The notes under the pieces were generated by a model. It did no database searches, was not told the origin of the DNA, and saw only the letters and a list, made by a program, of their open reading frames with translations. The position numbers and the translations under genes are program-made. From contig NZ_RZRU01000001.1 in assembly GCF_003997495.1 (NCBI RefSeq), forward strand, positions 434,001 through 498,000: a stretch of 64,000 nucleotides of DNA, in the 5' to 3' direction. Below are positions 17,426 to 25,276 of this stretch, piece by piece. Source of the stretch: Mesorhizobium sp. M7A.F.Ca.US.008.03.1.1 (GTDB taxonomy: Bacteria > Pseudomonadota > Alphaproteobacteria > Rhizobiales > Rhizobiaceae). The first letter of the stretch is position 1. Each line of letters begins with the position of its first letter.

Positions 17426-18253
17426 TCAGGTGATGCGCTGAATGCTGGCGGCGATCTCTTCCGGCTCGAACACGCGTTTCCAGTCGTCACGCATCAGCAC
17501 CGGCTTGCCGAATTCGATCGCCTTGTTGCAGGCGTCCGAGAAAACGCCCTTGGTCTCGCCGAAGATGACGGCGCCGAGCACGTTCATGTGGCCGAGCAGG
17601 AAGTCGAGCGCCGCCTGCTTGTCGACGCCGCGTGCCACGACCTCGTCGACGGCTTCCTTCATGACAACCAGCAGTGAGGCGCACACCGTCTCCGAAAGGC
17701 CGGGCTCCAACAGCGCCATCTGATCGACGGTGACGCGGTGCGAGCGCATGACCGGCGCCCAGATGATTTTCGCGATCGCCTCGCCCTTGGCGTAATCCTC
17801 TTCCGGTCCCTGCATCAGCGCGCTGACCATATGCTGCTTGGCCTTGACGCCGCCGAAATAGTCCTTCTTGGCCGCCATGTCCGTCTCGTCATTGAAGATC
17901 GGCGGATGGCAGGGGTGGGTGACGAAATAGGTGAGGTCCGGACGCTTCGGCAGATGGCCGGCAAAGGGTGCCGCCGCGTCGAGCACCACCACCATCGTGC
18001 CTGGCGCCAGCTTGCTCTCGATGCTGGTCGCCACCTTGCCGATATGCGTGTCGGGAACCGCCAGGATCACCACGTCGGCGCCCTTAAGCGCCTCGTCGGC
18101 GCTGACCGTATCGAAACCCAGTCCGGTCTTCAGCCGTTCGCGGCCGGCATCGCTGACCTCGACATGGCGTATCGTGTAGGGCGATCCGCGAAAATTGGTC
18201 GACAGGCGGTAGCCCATTTTTCCGCCGGCACCGAACAGCGCAATCGTTGTCAT
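17426..18253 (-). CDS. apnO: D-apionate oxidoisomerase ApnO
   Basis: NAD-dependent enzyme of 275 residues with an N-terminal Rossmann motif GAGGKMG at residues 8-14 and a helical C-terminal domain, like 6-phosphogluconate and beta-hydroxyacid dehydrogenases. In published apiose pathways ApnO oxidises D-apionate with migration of a hydroxymethyl group to give 3-oxo-isoapionate. The assignment rests on resemblance and on the full pathway set around it. It is a single-gene unit upstream of the importer operon, with its own strong promoter/operator at 18308-18338. Confidence 0.83.
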   Translation of the reverse strand: MTTIALFGAGGKMGYRLSTNFRGSPYTIRHVEVSDAGRERLKTGLGFDTVSADEALKGADVVILAVPDTHIGKVATSIESKLAPGTMVVVLDAAAPFAGHLPKRPDLTYFVTHPCHPPIFNDETDMAAKKDYFGGVKAKQHMVSALMQGPEEDYAKGEAIAKIIWAPVMRSHRVTVDQMALLEPGLSETVCASLLVVMKEAVDEVVARGVDKQAALDFLLGHMNVLGAVIFGETKGVFSDACNKAIEFGKPVLMRDDWKRVFEPEEIAASIQRIT

Positions 18254-18307
18254 CTGGTCACTACTCCTGATCTCGGTCGACGGTATCGCCCGTCGTCAAC
18301 TTATCAA

Positions 18308-18338
18308 CTGGTATAATCACGCTACCAGATTTTGGCAA
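18308..18338 (-). promoter_or_regulatory. apnO promoter and palindromic operator (site C)
   Basis: TTGCCA (minus strand 18338-18333), a 17 bp spacer and TATACC (18315-18310) make the best -35/-10 pair of the apiose units. A perfect inverted repeat, CTGGTA (18308-18313) and TACCAG (18323-18328) with 9 bases between, overlies the -10 and spacer. The left half reads CTGGTATAATCA, matching the sites at 9099, 17308 and 23039. It is 55 bp upstream of the apnO ATG. Confidence 0.6.
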
Positions 18339-18363
18339 TCCGATAATGGCGAATGCGGTGCGG

Positions 18364-19383
18364 TCATGACTGCCGGTCTCCCGCCGGCACCGCGACGTCG
18401 CCGCCTGCAGGCTCGACCGGCGCTCGCCGCGTCATCGCCTGTCGTCCGGCAAGCGCGAGCACGAAGATGACGACGATGCCCTGCACGATGTCCTGGGCGC
18501 CGGGAGGCAGGCCGATAATCTGCATCGTGGTGACGATCAGGATCAAAAGGATGCTGGCGAACAGGGTGCCGACGGCGGTTGCAGAGCCGCCGAAGATCAG
18601 CGTTCCGCCGAGCACCACCGCGGCGATCGACTGCAACAGGTAGGGCTGGCCCATTTCGAGGAAGGCGCCGCCGATATAGGCGCCGAGCAGCAGCCCGTTG
18701 AGGGATGCCAGTACCGACGAGATGATGAAGGCCGATGCGATCACCGGGCCGGTCCTGATGGCGGCGAGCCGCGCGGCAGTGCGGTTCTGGCCGACCGCCG
18801 ACAACAGCTGGCCGAACACCGTGTAGCGCAGCGCGAACGAGGTTGCCGCCACGCCAAGGATTGCAATGACCGCCATGATCGGCACGCCCAGAATGCGGCC
18901 CGATGCCAGGTATTTCAGCGCAGGGCTGACGGCGAAGCCCGAGATCGCCCGGTTAGACAGCAGCGTCGCGGTGGCCAGCACGTAGCCGGTGGCCAGCGTG
19001 GCGATGATGGCTGGGATGCCGAGCCCGACGACTAGCAGCGAATTGAGCGCACCGACAGCAAGGCCGAGCAGGACCGCGGCGGCAACGCCGATGGCGAGAT
19101 TGGCATCCTGGCCCTTGATGGTGAGCAGCGCGACGAAGGCGCTGAGCGTGATCACCGAGGCGACCGAGAGGTCGATGTTGCCTCGCCCTGTCGTCACCAC
19201 GAACATCTGGCCGATGCCGACAATCGTCAGGAAGGACGCCGACAGGACGATGCCCGACAGGCTGGACAGGCTGAAGCGGTTGGTGACGATCGACAGCACC
19301 AGCCACACAAGCAGCACGCCGATCGCCGCCCAGATCCAGCGGTTCCTCTGCGACCAGAGGCTGAAGACGGTCAGAGCGTTCAC
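18364..19383 (-). CDS. Sugar ABC transporter permease (ribose type), second importer
   Basis: RbsC-like permease, 339 residues, with about nine hydrophobic segments. Motifs are VTTGRGNIDLSVASVITLS (the family has T-x-GGIDLS; the second G is R-G-N here) and AAVVLGGTLIFGGSATAVGT. The start is the GTG at 19383, which overlaps the stop of the fused ATPase-permease gene as GTGA. Because that upstream protein already contains one permease domain, this is the second half of a hetero-pair of membrane subunits. The substrate is unknown; a shared operator with the apiose units suggests a related sugar. Confidence 0.86.
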   Translation of the reverse strand: MNALTVFSLWSQRNRWIWAAIGVLLVWLVLSIVTNRFSLSSLSGIVLSASFLTIVGIGQMFVVTTGRGNIDLSVASVITLSAFVALLTIKGQDANLAIGVAAAVLLGLAVGALNSLLVVGLGIPAIIATLATGYVLATATLLSNRAISGFAVSPALKYLASGRILGVPIMAVIAILGVAATSFALRYTVFGQLLSAVGQNRTAARLAAIRTGPVIASAFIISSVLASLNGLLLGAYIGGAFLEMGQPYLLQSIAAVVLGGTLIFGGSATAVGTLFASILLILIVTTMQIIGLPPGAQDIVQGIVVIFVLALAGRQAMTRRAPVEPAGGDVAVPAGDRQS

Positions 19384-21863
19384 TGTTCGCTCCTGCGGTC
19401 GGCGGTCAGGCTGCGCAGTGTCAAAAGAGCAATCAGGATCAGGCCTTGTGTCGCGGCGTTGAAATCGCTGCTGACGTTCAGCGTGCCGAGAAGCGCACCG
19501 ATCAGCGACAGCGTCACCGCCCCGGCAACGGCGCCGACCGGCGAGATGATGCCGCCCAGCAGCGAGCAGCCGCCCATCACCACGGCGGCGACGCTGAGCA
19601 GCGTGAACGAATTGCCGGAGTTGATGTCGCTTGCCGTGTTGATCGCCGTCAGGGACAGGCCGGCTGCACCCGCAAACAGCCCGGCGATGAGATAGCGCAC
19701 CAGCGCATGGCGCGTCGGCGACCATCCCGAACGGATCATCGCCGTCGGATTGTTGCCGAAGCCGCGCAGCACCACCCCAAGCGGCAGCCGGTCGATGACG
19801 AAGACGATCAGCGCGACGGCCGCGATGAGGATGATGGAGGTTGGCATGAAGCCGAGCGACCAGCCAAAGAGCGCCGTCAGCCATTCCGGGCTGGCGCCGC
19901 CGGGCGTCGGCTGCAGCGCATAACCCAGCCCGACCCAGATGAAGGACGCGCCGAGCGTGACGACGATGGCCGGGATCTTGCGCGCCTGGATCACCCCGCC
20001 AAGCCCGGCATAGGCGGCGAGCGCCGCCACCAGCGCCAGCGCGCCGAGCCATGGCTGGTCGTAGAGCAGTGTGGCGCCGAGCACGCTGACGAGGCCGGCG
20101 AAGGCGCCGACGCCGAGGTCGATCTCGCTGCCGCCGACGATGAACATCTGTGCCGCCGTCACCAGCACCAGCGACAGCGCCGGCATCAGCAGCAGATCTA
20201 GCCCGAAGATCGATGCGACGGCCGGATTGGCTGAGATCATCACGGCCAGCACGGTGGCGAGCCCGATGAAGGGTGCCGCATCCACCAGCCTGCGGCCGAG
20301 CCTCGTCGCTGGCGCATCCTTGTGTCGGGCAGATGCGATCCGGTCCGCCGGCTGGGCGAAAGATGCGCCGACAACAGCCGATTCCGTGATCGCATCGCCA
20401 GTGAGTTCCCTGACGATGCGTCCGCCGGCGAAGACCAGCACGCGGTCGCAGGCCAGCAGTTCGGCATCCTCGGTCGTATGCCAGACCAGTGCGCGGCCGC
20501 TGCGCGCAATCTCGTTGCACAGCCGGTAGAAATCCTGCTTGGTGGCGATGTCGACGCCGCGCGTCGGGTCGTCGAGCAGGATGATCGGGGTGTCGGCGAC
20601 CAGCGCTCTTGCGACCAGCGCCTTTTGCTGATTGCCGCCGCTGAGTTCGGTGATGTTGGACTGGAAGCGGCTGTCGTCCAGCCGCAGTTTGCTGGCGGCA
20701 CCGGCGGCCATCTCGCGGTTGGCGCGATCGGAAACCAGGCCCAGCGCCGGGCGGCGAGCCAGTGCGCCGATGCTGATGTTTCCCAGCACGCTCCACAGCG
20801 GGAACACGCCTTCCTTCTGCCGGTCGCCGGCGACGAAGCCGGCCTGCGCATGTCTTGTGACCGCGCCATTTTGCTTGGCGTCGGCGCCGAAGATCCCATG
20901 CAGCAGCTCCTTCTGGCCGCTGCCTTCGAGACCGGCAAGCCCAACGATCTCGCCGCGCACGATCTCGATGTCGCGGCCGAGTTCCGATGTCAGCGGGCCG
21001 GAGAGCCGCACCAGCACATCCTGGGCCGAGGCGGCGGAGACGGCGTGCTGGTGCACCGGGTTGGCATCGCCGCCCATCAGCTGCACAAGCCTGCCGATCG
21101 AGGCGTCCGCGACCTGGCCCTGCCATGCCGTGCGTCCGTTGCGCAGCACCACGATCTCGGTGGCGATGTCGATGATCTCCTGCAGCTTGTGGCTGATGAA
21201 GATGAAGGCAAGGCCCGCCTTTGCCCGCTCGCGAATGAAGGCGCGCAACTGTTTCGAGCGGTCGAGATCGAGCGACGAGGTTGGCTCGTCGAGCACGATC
21301 AGCCTGACGCCGGGCGTTGCCGCGGCACGCGCGATCTCCACCATCTGCCGTTCGGCGATGGAGAGGTGGCCGACTTCAGCGTTGGCATCGATGCCGTTGC
21401 CTGGAAAGACGGCGTCGAGTGCTGCGCGGGCGCGGGCGCGATAGAGTGCGCGCCAGCCGGGCCGGCTCGCAGCGTCGCCGGGAGTTTCCAGAAAGAAGTT
21501 CTCGGCGACGGACAGATTGGCGCAGAGCGAAAGCTCCTGATGCACCATGCGGATGCCGCGCCGTTGCGCTTCGCCGGTGCCGTAGTCGGCGAAGTTGACG
21601 TCGTCGTCGGCGAAGGAAATCGAACCCAGCGTCGGCCACATCGCACCGCACAGGATACGCATCAGCGTCGATTTGCCAGCGCCATTGCCGCCGACCAGCC
21701 CGATCACGTTGCCGGCACCGACGCAGAGGTCGATGCCTGCATTGGCGAGCGTCGGTCCAAAGCTCTTGGTGATCCCGGTGAGCGAAACGACGCTTTGCCG
21801 GACTGGAGCGGCAGGCGCCTTGGCGGCGGCCCTGTCCTGATCGGCGACGACAGGCTGGGACAT
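19380..21863 (-). CDS. Fused sugar ABC ATPase-permease (NBD-NBD-TMD)
   Basis: 827-residue fusion of an RbsA-like double ATPase and an RbsC-like permease. NBD1 has Walker A GGNGAGKST and Walker B IVLDEPTSSLD. NBD2 has GLEGSGQKE, signature [14 protein letters not shown] and IILLDDPTRGVD. After about residue 500 a permease domain follows, with GGSEIDLGVGAFAGLVSVL and AAVVMGGCSLLGGIISPVGA. There is no stop, frame change or internal start at the junction (around DAAPFIGLATVLAVM), so the fusion appears real. The ATG at 21863 follows a stem-loop after the binding-protein gene. Normally these are separate polypeptides. Confidence 0.87.
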   Translation of the reverse strand: MSQPVVADQDRAAAKAPAAPVRQSVVSLTGITKSFGPTLANAGIDLCVGAGNVIGLVGGNGAGKSTLMRILCGAMWPTLGSISFADDDVNFADYGTGEAQRRGIRMVHQELSLCANLSVAENFFLETPGDAASRPGWRALYRARARAALDAVFPGNGIDANAEVGHLSIAERQMVEIARAAATPGVRLIVLDEPTSSLDLDRSKQLRAFIRERAKAGLAFIFISHKLQEIIDIATEIVVLRNGRTAWQGQVADASIGRLVQLMGGDANPVHQHAVSAASAQDVLVRLSGPLTSELGRDIEIVRGEIVGLAGLEGSGQKELLHGIFGADAKQNGAVTRHAQAGFVAGDRQKEGVFPLWSVLGNISIGALARRPALGLVSDRANREMAAGAASKLRLDDSRFQSNITELSGGNQQKALVARALVADTPIILLDDPTRGVDIATKQDFYRLCNEIARSGRALVWHTTEDAELLACDRVLVFAGGRIVRELTGDAITESAVVGASFAQPADRIASARHKDAPATRLGRRLVDAAPFIGLATVLAVMISANPAVASIFGLDLLLMPALSLVLVTAAQMFIVGGSEIDLGVGAFAGLVSVLGATLLYDQPWLGALALVAALAAYAGLGGVIQARKIPAIVVTLGASFIWVGLGYALQPTPGGASPEWLTALFGWSLGFMPTSIILIAAVALIVFVIDRLPLGVVLRGFGNNPTAMIRSGWSPTRHALVRYLIAGLFAGAAGLSLTAINTASDINSGNSFTLLSVAAVVMGGCSLLGGIISPVGAVAGAVTLSLIGALLGTLNVSSDFNAATQGLILIALLTLRSLTADRRSEQ

Positions 21864-21889
21864 TCGTCCTCCGTTTCTTCGACAGCGAC

Positions 21890-21919
21890 GATCGAACGGT
21901 GCTGCGGCACCGCTCGATC
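21890..21919 (-). other. Intercistronic stem-loop after the second binding-protein gene
   Basis: GATCGA-A-CGGTGC pairs with GCACCG-C-TCGATC around a TGCG loop: twelve pairs with one A/C mismatch. It lies 19 bases past the binding-protein stop and 26 bases before the ATG of the fused ATPase-permease. No T-run follows. Confidence 0.55.
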
Positions 21920-21937
21920 CGGCAGCGCTGGGTCGCG

Positions 21938-22960
21938 TTACTTGCTCAGCAGGTTCTGTTTCACCCAGTCCAGCGAATAGCTGGGGCTGATGATCTGGCC
22001 GCCCGGCAGCTTGGCGTACTCCTTGAGGTTGCCGGCATCGACCGTCGCCACTGGCATGATCATCAGCTTGGGCGCCTGGGCGCCCTTCAGCAGCGACAGG
22101 CCGAGCCAGAAGGCAGCACCGCCGATGCCGGGCGTGGTGTTCATGGACACCGTCTGGTAGCCGTTCTTGGCGTTCTCCTCGGCCCACCATTTGACGAAGT
22201 CGGTGCCGCCGCCGCCTTCGATGATCGGCATCTTGCCGGCGTAGTCGCCGCCATACTGGACGAAGGCCTGCGCTATGCCGACATCGTCGCTGCCGCCCTG
22301 GCCGAGCACGGCGTCGACATGCGGCAGCGAGGGCAGCACATTGGCGATCGCCGCCTGCGCCACCGAGGCGGTTGCCTGGCCATAGACGGTCGCGACCACC
22401 TTGATGTCAGGATATTTGGCCAGCACCGACTGCTGCGCGTTGAACATATCGTTGTCGGGCGCCGAGCCCTTCACACCGCGCACCTGCAGGATGTTACCCT
22501 TGCCGCCGAGCATCTTGAAGACGGCCTCGGCCTGGGTTGCCTTGTAGCCCTTGAAGTCGAAATTGAGCTGGTAGTTGCAGGGCGCCGAGGCCACCGAATC
22601 GAAAGAGATGACGATGATGCCGGCTTTGCAGGCCTTTTCGATGATGCCATTGACCGCCGTTTCCGAGGCGGCGTCGACGGCGAGCACGTCGACCTTTTTC
22701 AGGATCAGCTCGGCGATCTGGCTGTTCTGCTGCGCCACCGAACCGTCGCCGTTCATGACGATATAGTCGGCGATCTGACCGGCGGCCTTCGCTTCCTTGG
22801 CGGAGGCTTCGAACGCTTCGACCATCTGGTGCCGCCAGGTGTTGCCGTAATAGGCGTTGGCGAGCGCGATGACCGGCGCGTCCGGTGATGCCATTGCCGG
22901 CAACACGGAGACACTCGCCAGCGCGGCGCCGGCAAGCGCCGCCACAGTTACAAATCTCAT
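21938..22960 (-). CDS. Sugar ABC transporter periplasmic binding protein, second importer
   Basis: PBP type 1 solute-binding protein, 340 residues. The signal peptide (about 23 residues) ends VLPAMA before SPDAPVIALANAYYGNTW. The ATG at 22960 gives a normal signal peptide; an upstream alternative would add about 23 residues before it. Features such as AYYGNTWRHQM, DAASETAVNG and FDSVASAPCNYQ are of the ribose/AI-2-like group. It partners with the fused ATPase-permease and the permease downstream. No catabolic enzyme is in its operon, so the ligand is open. Confidence 0.85.
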   Translation of the reverse strand: MRFVTVAALAGAALASVSVLPAMASPDAPVIALANAYYGNTWRHQMVEAFEASAKEAKAAGQIADYIVMNGDGSVAQQNSQIAELILKKVDVLAVDAASETAVNGIIEKACKAGIIVISFDSVASAPCNYQLNFDFKGYKATQAEAVFKMLGGKGNILQVRGVKGSAPDNDMFNAQQSVLAKYPDIKVVATVYGQATASVAQAAIANVLPSLPHVDAVLGQGGSDDVGIAQAFVQYGGDYAGKMPIIEGGGGTDFVKWWAEENAKNGYQTVSMNTTPGIGGAAFWLGLSLLKGAQAPKLMIMPVATVDAGNLKEYAKLPGGQIISPSYSLDWVKQNLLSK

Positions 22961-23038
22961 GGTATTTCCTCCCAAAAACACGATCGGCTTGGCTTGCCAC
23001 GCGATCATAGCGCAACCTCCCAGAGACACGCTATGTCA

Positions 23039-23071
23039 GGTACATATTATACCAGCATACCAAATAGGCAA
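23039..23071 (-). promoter_or_regulatory. Promoter and operator of the second importer (site D)
   Basis: On the minus strand TTGCCT (23071-23066) and TAATAT (23049-23044), 16 bp apart, form a possible promoter about 85 bp before the binding-protein ATG. The stretch reads GGTATGCTGGTATAATATG followed by TACC, containing the same CTGGTATAAT core as the apiose sites plus a GGTA-N7-TACC inverted repeat (23039-23053). Confidence 0.45.
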
Positions 23072-23164
23072 GCGTCGGCGTGACACTGCCCTGCATCGCC
23101 TGTTGTTGCGGCTGCCACCTCGGTGGAATGGTAATTCGTGATCGCTTTCTAGGGAGTCGGGGCG

Positions 23165-23839
23165 CTACTTCAAAAGATCGACCAGTACGTCGAAAGCTGC
23201 ATCGATATCGCCGCGGACCGCCGCCTGAACTGCCTGCTCGTTTCGGTCGCGCAGGGCCGCAAACATCTGTTGATGGTACGTGTTCGCGGTCGAGTAGGAC
23301 CCATGCAGCATATTGAAATAGGGGCTGATCTGCAGCCATAGATCCTTGATAATCTTGAGCAGGGTTTCGGATCCCGCTGCTCGGTAGATTGCGAAGTGGA
23401 AGGTGTAATTCGCCCTGAGGTAAGCCTTTACGTCGTCCGCGCCATTCGCCCGTTCCAGCGAGTCCAAATCGCGCGCGAAAATCGCAAGATCCGCTTCACT
23501 GCGGTTCTGTGAGGCCCAGCCGGCAGCAATAGCCTCTATCTCAAAACGTACATTGCGCAAATCGGTGAGCCGCTCGCGGCTGAGCGCCGGAATACCGATG
23601 GAGCGCCCAGATACTACGGTCAGCGCGTTGGCTGCCGTCAGTCGCCGCAGCGCTTCCCTGACCGGCATCGGACTGACGCCAAAGGCGTCCGCGAGGCTCT
23701 GAACCGTGACCATCTCGCCCGGCACGATGCTGCCGTCGAGGATCAGTTCGGTGACCTGATTATAGACCCGGTCCTGCAGAGTTTCCTTGGACAGTGGAAT
23801 GATCTCGACACCAGGCTTCCTGAACGCGGATCCAGCCAT
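23165..23839 (-). CDS. GntR-family (FCD) transcriptional regulator
   Basis: GntR/FCD protein, 224 residues. The winged helix is at residues ~18-80 (LQDRVYNQVTELILDGSI, then SLADAFGVSPMPVREALRRL). The all-helical FCD domain contains NYTFHFAIYRAAGSE. It lies between the second importer (same strand, 204 bp downstream) and the divergent third importer, so it could control either or both. The palindrome ATTTGATCAAAT at 23966, between it and the third importer, is a candidate binding site. Confidence 0.85.
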   Translation of the reverse strand: MAGSAFRKPGVEIIPLSKETLQDRVYNQVTELILDGSIVPGEMVTVQSLADAFGVSPMPVREALRRLTAANALTVVSGRSIGIPALSRERLTDLRNVRFEIEAIAAGWASQNRSEADLAIFARDLDSLERANGADDVKAYLRANYTFHFAIYRAAGSETLLKIIKDLWLQISPYFNMLHGSYSTANTYHQQMFAALRDRNEQAVQAAVRGDIDAAFDVLVDLLK

Positions 23840-23939
23840 CTCCTGTCAACCTTCCCGCCTGAGGGCGACACCTTGCTTGTGTGCTTGTGTCGGAATGCAA
23901 GGTTCGCGGTGCCACGTCAAGCGGCTGACATAGCCTGTT

Positions 23940-23977
23940 TTGATATAAGCACTTTCATCATTGATATTTGATCAAAT
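23940..23977 (+). promoter_or_regulatory. Promoter region of the third importer operon with 12-bp palindrome
   Basis: TTGATA (23940-23945), 16 bp and TGATAT (23962-23967) are a plausible -35/-10 pair. Directly overlapping is the perfect palindrome ATTTGATCAAAT (23966-23977). It is ~90 bp before the binding-protein ATG and ~130 bp before the divergent GntR gene, so it suits control by that regulator. Confidence 0.4.
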
Positions 23978-24065
23978 CATGTTACGGTCGCGGGCATCGA
24001 ATGACAAGGGTTACGTTTTGTGCCCTTGGGAGGCATTCGATCGTTCTGTTTGGGAGGAGTTTCAC

Positions 24066-25193
24066 ATGGGTATCGGATCGAAAGTCCGGCGGCTCGCGCT
24101 GCTGGCCGGCATGGCTGCGTGCGCCTTCGGCCTCTCCGCCGCGCAGGCCGCCGAGAAGCACAAGATCTTTCTCAGCATGAGCTACATCGGCAATGATTGG
24201 CAGGCGGAGGCGGCCAACATGGTCAAGGCCATGGCCGCCCACAAGAGCCTGGCCGACAAGGTCGACTTGCAGGTCCAGGTCGCTGGCCCCAACGCGCAAC
24301 GCCAGATTCAGCAGATCAACGCAATGGTGCAAAGCGGCGCCGAAGCGATCGTCGTGTATCCGATTTCACCGACCGCGCTCAACCAGGTCGTCAAGAATGC
24401 CTGCGACAAGGGTGTGAAGGTCTTTGCCTACGACGCCGAGATCACCGAGCCTTGCGCCTACAACGTCCACATAGACCAGTTGGAAGCGGGCAGGGTGACC
24501 GCCGAATGGCTGGTCAAGAAGCTCAACGGCAAGGGCAACATCATCGCCATCACGGGCGTCCCGGGAACATCCGTTGACGATCAGCGGACAAAGGCCGCCA
24601 AGGAAGTCTTCGCCAAATACCCTGACATCAAGATCGTCGGCGAGGCTGTCGGCATGTGGAGCCAGGCGGTCGCCCGCACTGAGCTTTCGAAGATCCTGGC
24701 CACCCGCAATTGGGACGACATCAACGGTCTGTGGATGCAGGTCGGCTGCTTCACCGCCAACTCGATGCAGCTCGAGGCTGGCAAGAAGACCAGCGAACTC
24801 CTGCCTTGCGCCGGCGAAGGTTCCAATGGCGGCCGCATCCAGATGCTGCCGGAGGGCACCGAAGTCGAAGGTGCCGCTCCCCCTTATGCACCTGCGGGCG
24901 CACAACGCATTTCCTATGCCTCGCCGCCTTATTCGGGTGCGCTGGCGCTGAAGCTTGCCGTCGAGGCGATCGAAGGCAAGGACGTGCCGAAGACCACCAT
25001 CCTGCCGCTGCCGGTCGTCACCAATGAGACGATCAAGCTGTGCGACGAAGGCACATGGGCGGAGATGAAGGCCGGCTGCAACGCCTTCAAGCCGTCGCTG
25101 GTCTCCAATCCGGGCTGGTTTGCCTCGATCTTCTCGGACCAGACACCCGAGGTCGGCCTCGCGGCTGCCCTCGTCGGACAACCGGAAGAATAA
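24066..25193 (+). CDS. Sugar ABC transporter periplasmic binding protein, third importer
   Basis: PBP type 1 binding protein, 375 residues from the ATG at 24066, which has GGGAGGAG close upstream; a longer reading from 23961 has no ribosome site and would precede the signal peptide. The signal peptide of about 27 residues ends SAAQAA before EKHKIFLSMSYIGNDWQ. Ligand-contact candidates include YIGNDWQAE, DAEITEPCAYN and the cysteine-containing MQVGCFTANS and LPCAGEGSNG loops. It is the first gene of a seven-gene operon including four putative sugar-oxidising and cleaving enzymes. Ligand unknown. Confidence 0.86.
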   Translation: MGIGSKVRRLALLAGMAACAFGLSAAQAAEKHKIFLSMSYIGNDWQAEAANMVKAMAAHKSLADKVDLQVQVAGPNAQRQIQQINAMVQSGAEAIVVYPISPTALNQVVKNACDKGVKVFAYDAEITEPCAYNVHIDQLEAGRVTAEWLVKKLNGKGNIIAITGVPGTSVDDQRTKAAKEVFAKYPDIKIVGEAVGMWSQAVARTELSKILATRNWDDINGLWMQVGCFTANSMQLEAGKKTSELLPCAGEGSNGGRIQMLPEGTEVEGAAPPYAPAGAQRISYASPPYSGALALKLAVEAIEGKDVPKTTILPLPVVTNETIKLCDEGTWAEMKAGCNAFKPSLVSNPGWFASIFSDQTPEVGLAAALVGQPEE

Positions 25194-25211
25194 GCCTCCC
25201 AAGGCGATCTT

Positions 25212-25246
25212 GACGATGCGCGGACATTTTCTGTCCGTGCATCGTC
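25212..25246 (+). other. Intercistronic stem-loop after the third binding-protein gene
   Basis: GACGATGCGCGGACA pairs with TGTCCGTGCATCGTC over 15 positions (one G-T) around a TTTTC loop. It is the longest stem seen in the window, 18 bases past the binding-protein stop and 30 before the ATPase start. No terminal T-run. Confidence 0.65.
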
Positions 25247-25276
25247 GGTCCATGCCAAGCCCGGCGATCGAGGACA

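Noticed and set aside
20322..21980. 552-codon plus-strand open frame opposite the fused ATPase-permease
   Set aside because: The minus-strand protein has all ABC motifs; the opposite frame is a consequence of high GC third positions.
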